Shown here one piece after another: positions 1 to 5,747 of a stretch of 7,294 bases of DNA; the stretch's first letter is position 1; every line of letters begins with the position of its first letter. The stretch spans positions 1-7,294 of the forward strand of contig CAZXMB010000148.1 of the NCBI GenBank assembly GCA_964641715.1, in the 5' to 3' direction. A program made the position numbers and the translations under genes. The notes beneath the pieces were generated by a model, which was not told the DNA's origin, searched no databases, and saw nothing but the letters and a program-made list of their open reading frames with translations. The stretch is from CAZXMB01 sp964641715. Lineage in GTDB: Bacteria; Desulfobacterota; BSN033; UBA1163.

Positions 1-20
1 AATGAGATTTCCTTTCCGGG

Positions 21-60
21 AAGCCCCGCCCTGTGGGCGGGGAGCTTCACTCTTTTTTTT
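21..60 (+). terminator. Probable rho-independent terminator of an upstream gene
   Basis: A perfect 8-bp GC stem (CCCCGCCC at 24-31, GGGCGGGG at 35-42) closes on a 3-base TGT loop. An outer AAG/CTT extension (21-23 with 45-47) is possible with a 2-base bulge. Eight consecutive T lie at 53-60. The 5-10 base gap between stem and T tract is longer than ideal, so termination may be imperfect. No coding sequence ending here can be recognised, so the gene it would serve lies left of the window. A GC-rich hairpin of this kind can also be an end structure of an IS200/IS605-type element, but no transposase is visible. Confidence 0.6.
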
Positions 61-65
61 CCGCG

Positions 66-94
66 TTGACTCCTCTTCCCAATTCAAATAGACT
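66..94 (+). promoter_or_regulatory. Candidate sigma70 promoter for the FKBP gene
   Basis: TTGACT (66-71, 5 of 6 to the -35 consensus) is followed after 17 bases by TAGACT (89-94, 4 of 6 to the -10 consensus). Transcription would begin near 100-102, leaving a leader of about 40 bases. It lies just after the putative terminator, which fits a new transcription unit starting here. The call rests on consensus matching only. Confidence 0.45.
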
Positions 95-110
95 TAAATA
101 AAGACATCAA

Positions 111-126
111 AGGGGATGACTCCCCT
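111..126 (+). promoter_or_regulatory. Leader hairpin next to the FKBP ribosome binding site
   Basis: AGGGGA (111-116) and TCCCCT (121-126) form a perfect 6-bp stem around a TGAC loop. It would sit about 10 bases from the predicted 5' end of the mRNA and ends 4 bases before the AAGGAG ribosome binding site (131-136). It may protect the 5' end or tune access to the start; the sequence alone does not say which. Confidence 0.35.
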
Positions 127-141
127 GAGAAAGGAGCCCAG

Positions 142-849
142 ATGAAGAAAAAATATTTGATGATCATATTGGGGTTTTTATTTCTTATGGTCCCGATCAG
201 CAGCGCAGAGGAGAAGGTCCTTAAAGATCATCGGGACAGGATCAGTTATATTATCGGGATGGATATGGGTATGGATTTGAAGCGGCAGTTGATCCATATC
301 AAGGATATTAACCCGGATGCCATTTTAAGGGGCCTCAAGGATGCCTTCTCCGGAGAGAAACCCCTGTTGACTAAGGAGGAGATTCGCGAAACCATAACCT
401 CCTTTCAGAAAGAGATCAAGGGAAGGCAGGAGGAGACGATGAAAAGGACCGGAGAGAAGAATAAGAAGGAAGGAGAGACATTTTTGGCAGAGAATAAAAA
501 TAAGGAGGATGTGATCATCCTGCACAGCGGTTTGCAGTATAGGGTGATTAAGCAGGGAACGGGAAAGAAACCGAAACTGACCGATACCGTAACCACCCAT
601 TATCGGGGTACTCTGGTCGATGGGACTGAATTCGATAGTTCTTACAAGCGTGGACAGCCCATCAGCTTTCCGGTCAACGGGGTCATCCCGGGCTGGACGG
701 AGGCGCTCCAACTGATGGAGGAAGGGGCGAAGTGGCAGCTCTTTATCCCGCCTCAACTGGCTTATGGAGAGCGAGGTGCAGGGCCCATCGGTCCGAATTC
801 GACCCTCATCTTTGAGGTGGAGTTGATTTCGGTTCAGGAAAAGAAATGA
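142..849 (+). CDS. Secreted Mip/FkpA-like FKBP-type peptidyl-prolyl cis-trans isomerase
   Basis: This enzyme should catalyse cis-trans isomerisation of X-Pro bonds and assist protein folding in the periplasm or at the cell surface. Residues 1-22 form a signal peptide (KKK, a hydrophobic core, then SSA before E23). Residues 23-120 match the FKBP_N helical dimerisation domain of Mip, FkpA and FklB (SYIIGMDMG, INPDAILRGLKDA, then a Lys/Glu-rich helix). Residues about 130-231 are the FKBP catalytic fold. Pocket residues expected from FKBP12 are present: Y154, D165, I182, W185 (in VIPGWTEALQLM), Y208 (LAYGERG) and F224. The 235-residue length is normal for the family. The ATG has a good AAGGAG site 5 bases upstream. 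The stop is followed by 90 bases without a recognisable feature before the YbaK gene. It resembles Legionella Mip closely enough that the family call is firm; the exact subtype (mip, fkpA or fklB) cannot be decided. Confidence 0.95.
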   Translation: MKKKYLMIILGFLFLMVPISSAEEKVLKDHRDRISYIIGMDMGMDLKRQLIHIKDINPDAILRGLKDAFSGEKPLLTKEEIRETITSFQKEIKGRQEETMKRTGEKNKKEGETFLAENKNKEDVIILHSGLQYRVIKQGTGKKPKLTDTVTTHYRGTLVDGTEFDSSYKRGQPISFPVNGVIPGWTEALQLMEEGAKWQLFIPPQLAYGERGAGPIGPNSTLIFEVELISVQEKK

Positions 850-939
850 ATACCAGTGGAGGCCTGCGAAGGGATTGAACGGTGAAAGGCCGGCACCAGG
901 GACTCCGGAAAGAACGAAAAGCTCCTCTTCTAAACAGAG

Positions 940-1416
940 ATGAAGAAAACGAACGCCGCAAGATTTCTGGATCATCTCCATATCGATTACAAAATGATCG
1001 AATATGAGGTGGATGAGTCAGACCTCAGCGCAGAAAGCGTAGCGAAAAAAGTCAACCTTCCGCTATCCCAGGTTTTCAAGACCCTGGTGGCCCGCGGGGA
1101 TAAGACAGGGGTTCTGCTCGCCTGCATCCCGGGAGGGGCTGAGCTCGATTTAAAGGCGATCGCCCAGGTCAGCGGGAACAAAAGAGTGGAGATGGTTTCC
1201 CTCAAAGAGGTCCTTCCACTGACCGGGTATGTAAGAGGAGGAGTATCACCCATCGGCGTAAAGAAACCCTATCCTCTCTATCTGGATGAGAGTGCCCTGG
1301 AGTTTCCGTTCATCTCCATCAGCGCAGGTGCGCGAGGTTATCAACTTCTCATTTCACCAGAGGGTTTTAAAAAAGCTGTCAGGTTCACCGTATGTCAGAT
1401 TGCCCGGTGGGAATGA
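940..1416 (+). CDS. ybaK: Cys-tRNA(Pro)/Cys-tRNA(Cys) deacylase, YbaK family
   Basis: YbaK hydrolyses Cys-tRNA(Pro) made when prolyl-tRNA synthetase mischarges cysteine, a trans-editing step in cytoplasmic translation. The 158-residue protein is the usual single-domain size and has no signal peptide. Visible family features are VFKTLV around K47 (the essential substrate-binding lysine of E. coli YbaK), ACIPGGAELDLKAIA (61-75), a GGVSPIG loop (100-106) and SAGARGYQLLISP (128-140). Together these fit YbaK/EbsC rather than ProX or the ProRS INS domain. The start is fixed because an in-frame TAA lies at 931-933 and this is the first ATG after it. There is no good Shine-Dalgarno, only AGAG directly against the ATG, so expression may be low or depend on translation arriving from upstream. 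It could be co-transcribed with the FKBP gene, as no convincing terminator or promoter lies in the 90-base gap. Confidence 0.93.
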   Translation: MKKTNAARFLDHLHIDYKMIEYEVDESDLSAESVAKKVNLPLSQVFKTLVARGDKTGVLLACIPGGAELDLKAIAQVSGNKRVEMVSLKEVLPLTGYVRGGVSPIGVKKPYPLYLDESALEFPFISISAGARGYQLLISPEGFKKAVRFTVCQIARWE

Positions 1417-1515
1417 ATAATCTCTCGATGCAAGAGACTGCTACTCCCCCAATCTCGACAACACTTCTTCAGAGATCATTTGAATGCTTCGGCAAATAAA
1501 ATCTCCTCCTTCAGT

Positions 1516-1535
1516 GTAGGCAACCCTACCATTTT
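1516..1535 (+). terminator. Weak possible terminator after ybaK
   Basis: GTAGG (1516-1520) and CCTAC (1525-1529) form a 5-bp stem around CAAC, followed by CATTTT. The stem is short and the T run has only four bases. It is 100 bases after the ybaK stop and just before the candidate ftsE promoter, which is a sensible position, but the structure is marginal. Confidence 0.22.
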
Positions 1536-1536
1536 C

Positions 1537-1565
1537 TTGAAAAAATAAGGAGTTCGTGTTAGTTT
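1537..1565 (+). promoter_or_regulatory. Candidate promoter for the ftsEX-envC-ctpA cluster
   Basis: TTGAAA (1537-1542) is followed after 17 bases by TAGTTT (1560-1565), with an extended -10 TG at 1557-1558. Initiation from it would fall at about 1571-1573, two to four bases before the ftsE ATG, so the transcript would be almost leaderless. The AAGGAG at 1547-1552 lies inside the spacer and would not be transcribed from this promoter. This is a motif match only; a start site further upstream is equally possible. Confidence 0.3.
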
Positions 1566-1574
1566 GGATTAAAG

Positions 1575-2261
1575 ATGATACAGATGCACCATGTCTCAAA
1601 GACTTATCCCAGCCAGATCCTAGCCCTTTCGGATATCAGCCTGGAGATCCCTCCTGGCGAGTTCGTCTTCATTTCAGGTCCCAGCGGTTCGGGTAAGAGC
1701 ACCCTCCTCCGAATCCTTTTCTGCGAGGAAAAACCGACGAGCGGAGAGGTCATCATCAACGGGATTCAAATCACTCAACGTGGTTTCAAGAGGGCCTACC
1801 GGCTGAGAAGGCTGATGGGAATCATTGCTCAAGATTTTAAGCTGCTAAGGGATCGAACGGTAGGAGAGAATATCGCCCTGGCCCTGGAGGTTACGGCTCA
1901 TCCCCCGGAGGAAATGGGGAGGATGGTTCAAGAGGTATTGAGTCAGGTGGGGCTTCAGGAGAGGGAGCATGATTCGATTTTTTCTCTTTCAGCAGGAGAA
2001 CAGCAGCGGGTTGCCATCGCCCGGGCCCTGGTCACTCATCCTCCCCTGATCTTAGCGGATGAGCCGACAGGGATTCTGGATACCCAGATGAAGGAAGAGG
2101 TCATGAGGCTATTGGCGGACCTCCATCAGAAAGGGACGACGATCCTTTTAGCCACCCAGGATATGGATCTGGTTCAAAGATATGCTTACCGGGTTATCCC
2201 TCTCGTCGCAGGAAAGAGGATGGATGTTGAGACAGGGGAAGAGGTAAAATCCGAGGGATGA
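1575..2261 (+). CDS. ftsE: Cell-division ABC transporter ATP-binding protein FtsE
   Basis: FtsE is the cytoplasmic ATPase of the FtsEX complex, which couples ATP hydrolysis to periplasmic peptidoglycan hydrolysis at the division septum. The 228 residues form one complete ABC domain: Walker A GPSGSGKST (35-43), Q-loop Q86 in IIAQDFKLL, signature LSAGEQQR (138-145), Walker B LILADE (158-163) and D-loop GILD (166-169). QDFKLLRDRTVGEN and adjacency to ftsX are typical of FtsE and separate it from LolD or MacB-type ATPases. Two departures stand out. The H-loop histidine of ATHD is replaced by Gln (ATQD, Q195), and the usual Phe before the Q-loop Gln is Ala85. The ATG is forced by an in-frame TAG at 1560-1562, yet the only good Shine-Dalgarno (AAGGAG, 1547-1552) lies 22 bases upstream. 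The stop overlaps the ftsX start as ATGA, implying translational coupling. Confidence 0.95.
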   Translation: MIQMHHVSKTYPSQILALSDISLEIPPGEFVFISGPSGSGKSTLLRILFCEEKPTSGEVIINGIQITQRGFKRAYRLRRLMGIIAQDFKLLRDRTVGENIALALEVTAHPPEEMGRMVQEVLSQVGLQEREHDSIFSLSAGEQQRVAIARALVTHPPLILADEPTGILDTQMKEEVMRLLADLHQKGTTILLATQDMDLVQRYAYRVIPLVAGKRMDVETGEEVKSEG

Positions 2262-3151
2262 TCACCTTTCTTCAATATGCCATTCTCCGTGCCCTTCGAA
2301 ACATGAAGGGGAATCTCTTCCCAAATCTCACGACCATTGGCATCATCGGGATCTCTATGCTCCTCTTCTCCACCTTTTCCCTGATCGCTTTGAATTTCAC
2401 CTCCTTCCTTAAAATCTGGGAAGAGAAGATCGAGGTGATTGCCTACCTGAAAAGGGAGACACCTTTAAGAGAGGTGGAGGGGCTTTTAAGGAGGATTCGG
2501 CAGCTCAAAGGGGTGGAATCCGTGAAGTATGTTTCTCCTTTCGATGCCATGTCATTTTTAGAGAACCGCCTGGGGAATCAGCGGAATCTCCTCGAAGGCA
2601 TTCAACCCGGTATCCTTCCTCCTTCTATCGAAATTGAGCTGAAGAAGGATTACAGAAATGCGGTCAGAATAAAAGAGGTGATCTCCCAGATGAGGCAGGT
2701 CCCCCAGATCGAGGAGATTCAGTACGGCCAGGAATGGGTGGAAACGTTTTCCGGCCTCGTTCATCTGGCAGGTCTGACCCAATGGATCTTGGGAGGGTTG
2801 CTCTTGGCAGCGATCATCTTCATCATCTCCAATACCCTGCAGCTGACCATCTCCTCCCGGCGGGAGGAGATTGAGGTGATGCAAATGGTGGGTGCCAGCC
2901 CAGCCTTCATCCGGGTCCCTTTTTATATCGAAGGGCTCGTTCAAGGCCTGTTGGGTGCGGGAATGGCCATGCTTCTTCTCTATCTTCTTTATGAGGTTGT
3001 CCTTCGACACATCACCCCCTTGATGAAGGGATGGATGGCTACCCTCCCCGTCCTCTTCTTATCAGGGGAGATGATCGCTTTGATCTTAGCAGGAGGAATG
3101 GTGGTGGGTCTTTTCGGCAGTTTCATTGCCTCGGTGAGGTTTCTGAAATAG
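2258..3151 (+). CDS. ftsX: Cell-division permease-like protein FtsX
   Basis: FtsX is the inner-membrane subunit of FtsEX. It carries conformational change from FtsE to a periplasmic hydrolase activator instead of transporting a substrate. The 297 residues show the FtsX layout: a cytoplasmic N-terminus, TM1 at about 25-47, a large periplasmic domain at 48-174 (the region that binds the activator in known systems), TM2 at about 175-196, TM3 at about 224-248 and TM4 at about 268-293. The stretch SNTLQLTISSRREEIEVMQMVG after TM2 is the conserved FtsX coupling segment that contacts the ATPase. The periplasmic domain contains SFLENRLGNQRNLLEGI and LPPSIEIEL, as in typical FtsX extracellular domains. 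The start overlaps the ftsE stop by 4 bases. The gene ends 1 base before the GTG of the next gene, so the three genes are almost certainly one operon. A perfect palindrome at 2849-2871 lies within it. Confidence 0.95.
   Translation: MITFLQYAILRALRNMKGNLFPNLTTIGIIGISMLLFSTFSLIALNFTSFLKIWEEKIEVIAYLKRETPLREVEGLLRRIRQLKGVESVKYVSPFDAMSFLENRLGNQRNLLEGIQPGILPPSIEIELKKDYRNAVRIKEVISQMRQVPQIEEIQYGQEWVETFSGLVHLAGLTQWILGGLLLAAIIFIISNTLQLTISSRREEIEVMQMVGASPAFIRVPFYIEGLVQGLLGAGMAMLLLYLLYEVVLRHITPLMKGWMATLPVLFLSGEMIALILAGGMVVGLFGSFIASVRFLK
2849..2871. repeat. Perfect 23-base palindrome inside ftsX
   Basis: ATCTCCTCCCG (2849-2859) and CGGGAGGAGAT (2861-2871) are exact reverse complements separated by one G. 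The region codes for I-S-S-R-R-E-E-I just after TM2, and the symmetry arises partly from the doublet codons. In mRNA it could fold into a GC-rich hairpin of about 10 bp with a 3-base loop. The 3' arm contains GGGAGGAG (2862-2869), a Shine-Dalgarno-like sequence. Confidence 0.7.
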
Positions 3152-3152
3152 G

Positions 3153-4346
3153 GTGAGCAACCCCATGGTGAGAAGGTGGAAAGGGATTTTATTGATGGGG
3201 ATCCTCCTGGGATCCATTATGGCGGTCGGTACGTTCAACCTCCGGGCAGGCTGGACCGAACAGATCGACAAGGATATCACTCAGAAAAAGAAGGATCTCA
3301 AGGATATTAAAAAAGAGATCTCCGTCACCCGGGAGAAAGAGAAAGAGGTCCGGGGGCAAGAGTCCTCCATCCTTGGAACCCTCCACCAGATTGAGACAGA
3401 ACTTTATGAGAGGGAGAAAGAACTGAAACAGATGGAGGCCCATTTGAATCAAAACAAAGAAAGGCTCCATGAGACCAGAGGCCAGATCCTGATGCTCAAC
3501 AGGGGCATGGAGAGGACCAAAGAGGAACTCTTTTCGAGATTGAGAGCCCTCTATAAAATGGGGAGAACTCCTCCGGAGATTTTTCTCCTCGCCTCTCAAT
3601 CCTATCTCGACCTATTAAGAATTGATAAGTATCTCAGGGTCATTGTCGATTCTGACTCCCATCTGATGGAGACCTATCGCAACCAGATGGCTTTAAAAGA
3701 GAGGTATCAGGTAGAATTAATTCAGGATCAATTGCAGATGGAACGTAATATTTCCGCGGTGGAGAGAAAGCGGGAGGAGATTCGAAAGATTCGGAAGGAG
3801 AAGCAGACGCTCCTGAAGTCGATCCGGAGTCAGAAGGTGGTCTACCAGAAACTCATTTCAGAGTTGGAAGTTAGAGCCAGGGAACTTCAGGCACTCATTC
3901 AAAGGCTGGAGCGGGAAAAGGGCGTGTTGGCCTATGGGAAACCCATGCCCGGGACCCTGAAGGGAAAGCTCAATCCTCCTGTCCAGGGAAAGGTGATCAG
4001 CCAGTTTAAGGAGAAAGGGCAGAATGGAATTGAGATCCAGGCACCGATGGGAGCGGAGATCCGGGCGGTCCTCTCCGGGAGGGTTCTCTTTGCGGACTGG
4101 TTCAAAGGGTTCGGCAATCTCCTGATCATCGATCACGGAGATACGACCTTCACGGTCTCCGGATACTGCTCCCAGTTACTGAAGAAGGCAGGGGATGGGG
4201 TCCAACAGGGTGAGGTGATTGCTCTGGTTGGCAGCGCCGGGTCATTGAAGGGTCCCTGCCTCTACTTTGAAGTCCGTCATCAAGGGAAGCCACAAAATCC
4301 TGTAGATTGGGTTTCGCCATCGGATAAGATGGCCTCCTTTCAATAA
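3153..4346 (+). CDS. envC: EnvC-like murein hydrolase activator (coiled coil plus degenerate LytM/M23 domain)
   Basis: The likely role is the periplasmic partner of FtsEX that activates cell-wall amidases during septum splitting. Residues about 1-33 are a signal peptide (MVRRWKGILLMGILLGS core, cleavage near RAG). Residues about 34-260 are Lys/Glu-rich helix with heptad character, a long coiled coil interrupted by a short segment around 137-165, as in EnvC. Residues about 265-388 are an M23/LytM fold (GNLLIIDHGD, LYFEVRHQGKPQNPVDW). The fold is catalytically dead by sequence: the HxGxD motif reads QNGIE (290-294), the YAH position reads SGY (336-338), and HLHFE reads CLYFE (369-373). This is the EnvC pattern and argues against a working endopeptidase. 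The GTG at 3153 starts one base past the ftsX stop. The ATG at 3165 (M5), with GGTGA 8 bases upstream, is an equally good or better start and shortens the protein by only 4 residues. No partner amidase is in the window. Confidence 0.88.
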   Translation: MSNPMVRRWKGILLMGILLGSIMAVGTFNLRAGWTEQIDKDITQKKKDLKDIKKEISVTREKEKEVRGQESSILGTLHQIETELYEREKELKQMEAHLNQNKERLHETRGQILMLNRGMERTKEELFSRLRALYKMGRTPPEIFLLASQSYLDLLRIDKYLRVIVDSDSHLMETYRNQMALKERYQVELIQDQLQMERNISAVERKREEIRKIRKEKQTLLKSIRSQKVVYQKLISELEVRARELQALIQRLEREKGVLAYGKPMPGTLKGKLNPPVQGKVISQFKEKGQNGIEIQAPMGAEIRAVLSGRVLFADWFKGFGNLLIIDHGDTTFTVSGYCSQLLKKAGDGVQQGEVIALVGSAGSLKGPCLYFEVRHQGKPQNPVDWVSPSDKMASFQ

Positions 4347-4394
4347 TACGGTAAAAAAAGAGTGATCAAGACAGAGATCCCAGAAAAGATACTC

Positions 4395-4401
4395 AAGGAG
4401 G
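4395..4401 (+). promoter_or_regulatory. Strong ribosome binding site that fixes the ctpA start
   Basis: AAGGAGG lies 5 bases before the ATG at 4407, near-perfect complementarity and spacing. The longer in-frame GTG at 4362 has only an A-rich stretch upstream. This favours 4407 and removes 15 residues that would otherwise precede the signal anchor. Confidence 0.75.
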
Positions 4402-4406
4402 AACCT

Positions 4407-5723
4407 ATGTTTCAATGGAGAGGAATGAAAAATTTAAAAACGGTTTCCGTGATCATGCTTGTTTTTCTCCTGGGCCTGATCGTGGGACTTGGCCGATTTC
4501 ATAAGGTCTCAGCCCTTTCCAACACAACCTATGAGGAGTTGAAAGTTTTCACCGATGTGCTCGGACTCCTGCAGAAGGAATATGTGGAGGAGACCAAGTC
4601 GGAAGACCTCGTCTACGGAGCAATCAAGGGGATGCTGGAAACCCTGGACCCCCACTCCGCCTTCCTTCCCCCGAAGATGTATAAAGAGATGCAGGAGGAG
4701 ACCAAGGGTCGATTTGAAGGGATAGGAATCGAGATCACCCTCAAAGAGGGTGTCCTCACAGTGGTCTCTCCCATTGAGGATACCCCTGCCTTCAAGGCAG
4801 GAATCCAGGCAGGGGATCAGATCATCAAGATTGAAGGAGAGGTGACGAAGAATCTGACCCTGATGGAGAGTGTCAAACGACTGCGAGGTCCCAAAGGCAG
4901 TAAGGTCACCATCACCATCATGAGGGAGGGATTTTCAAAACCCCGTGAGTTTACCCTGACCCGAGAGGTGATTCCTATCCGAAGTGTCCGCCATGAAATT
5001 CTGGAAAAAAATTATGGGTATATCCGGGTCTTCCAGTTCCAAGAGAAGACGAGCAGCGAATTTGATAAGGCCATCAAAGCCCTGGAGGAAACCAGTCAGG
5101 GTGGGTTGAAAGGCCTCATCCTCGACCTCCGGAATAACCCCGGAGGCTTACTGGATCAGGCGGTCAAAGTCTCTGATCGCTTTATTGAGTCAGGCCTTAT
5201 TGTCTCGGTGGAAGGGAGGAGGGAGGATTCGAAGATGAAATTTAATGCCCATCCACAGGGGGATAACCTCAGCCACTATCCTCTGGTCGTCCTGGTCAAT
5301 GGAGGAAGTGCGAGCGGTGCAGAAATCGTGGCAGGGGCCATCCAGGATCATGGCCGGGGGATCATCCTTGGGACACAAACCTTTGGAAAGGGATCGGTCC
5401 AGACGATCTTCTCCTTGAAGGACGGGTCAGGACTCCGTTTGACCACCGCACGCTATTACACCCCCAGTGGACGTTCCATTCAGGCCAAAGGGATATCACC
5501 GAACATCATTGTGAAGCCCGCCATCCCCGAGGAGGAGAAGACCGCGCCTCCTCCCAAGGCAATTGCGGAGAAGGATCTGGAGAGACATCTGATTGAAAAA
5601 GAGAAGGAAAAGTCAAAGAAAGAGGAGGCCAAAGAGAAGAAACCGGTCGATAACCAGCTCGAAAGGGCCCTTGAACTTTTAAAAAGCTGGGAGATTTTTA
5701 AAAATATCGCCAAAGGGAAATAA
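4407..5723 (+). CDS. ctpA: Carboxy-terminal processing protease, CtpA/Prc type (peptidase S41A)
   Basis: This is a periplasmic serine protease that cleaves proteins from their C-termini, with a Ser-Lys dyad. Counting from the ATG at 4407 (438 residues), a signal peptide or anchor covers about 10-29, a helical N-terminal region about 40-95, and a PDZ domain about 101-175 (GIGIEITLKEG to the KVTITIMREG strand). The S41 core lies at about 185-372 with LDLRNNPGG (239-247). The catalytic Ser is S303 in GGSASGAEI and Lys K328 in FGKGSVQ, 25 residues apart as in E. coli Prc (S430/K455). A charged Lys/Glu-rich tail (about 373-438) ends in a short predicted helix. The size matches CtpA rather than the longer Prc. 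It starts 60 bases after the activator gene with no terminator between, so it is probably the last gene of the ftsEX operon. Proteases of this family degrade cell-wall hydrolases in E. coli and Pseudomonas; a similar role here is inferred from position. Confidence 0.95.
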   Translation: MFQWRGMKNLKTVSVIMLVFLLGLIVGLGRFHKVSALSNTTYEELKVFTDVLGLLQKEYVEETKSEDLVYGAIKGMLETLDPHSAFLPPKMYKEMQEETKGRFEGIGIEITLKEGVLTVVSPIEDTPAFKAGIQAGDQIIKIEGEVTKNLTLMESVKRLRGPKGSKVTITIMREGFSKPREFTLTREVIPIRSVRHEILEKNYGYIRVFQFQEKTSSEFDKAIKALEETSQGGLKGLILDLRNNPGGLLDQAVKVSDRFIESGLIVSVEGRREDSKMKFNAHPQGDNLSHYPLVVLVNGGSASGAEIVAGAIQDHGRGIILGTQTFGKGSVQTIFSLKDGSGLRLTTARYYTPSGRSIQAKGISPNIIVKPAIPEEEKTAPPPKAIAEKDLERHLIEKEKEKSKKEEAKEKKPVDNQLERALELLKSWEIFKNIAKGK

Positions 5724-5745
5724 AAAAGGGCGTGGAGTCATCCAC
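5722..5745 (-). terminator. Possible terminator of the MFS gene (minus strand)
   Basis: Read on the minus strand, GTGGA-TGAC-TCCAC (5745 down to 5732) is a 5-bp stem with a 4-base loop, followed by GCCC and six T (5727-5722). It starts 3 bases after the transporter stop codon. The stem is short and the T tract overlaps the ctpA stop codon, so strength is uncertain. On the plus strand there is no T tract close behind the stem, so ctpA lacks an obvious intrinsic terminator. Confidence 0.4.
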
Positions 5746-5747
5746 AA

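Noticed and set aside
325..981. 218-codon open frame on the minus strand across the FKBP gene
   Set aside because: It is antisense to a clear FKBP domain, has a low-complexity Leu/Arg/Pro-rich translation with no recognisable domain, and no ribosome binding site. It reflects codon bias of the plus-strand gene.
1420..1440. Hairpin TCTCT/AGAGA just after the ybaK stop as a terminator
   Set aside because: A 5-bp stem with a 7-base loop and no T tract behind it is too weak.
1575..2261. FtsE as a pseudogene because of the missing H-loop His
   Set aside because: The frame is full length, all other motifs are intact and translation is coupled to an intact ftsX, so decay is unlikely.
2558..3010. 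150-codon minus-strand frame across ftsX
   Set aside because: Antisense to conserved FtsX; the translation is His/Asp/Gln-rich without a domain, typical of a shadow frame.
3153..4346. Active M23 endopeptidase annotation
   Set aside because: All metal-ligand and catalytic positions of the M23 motifs are substituted, so an enzymatic call is not supported.
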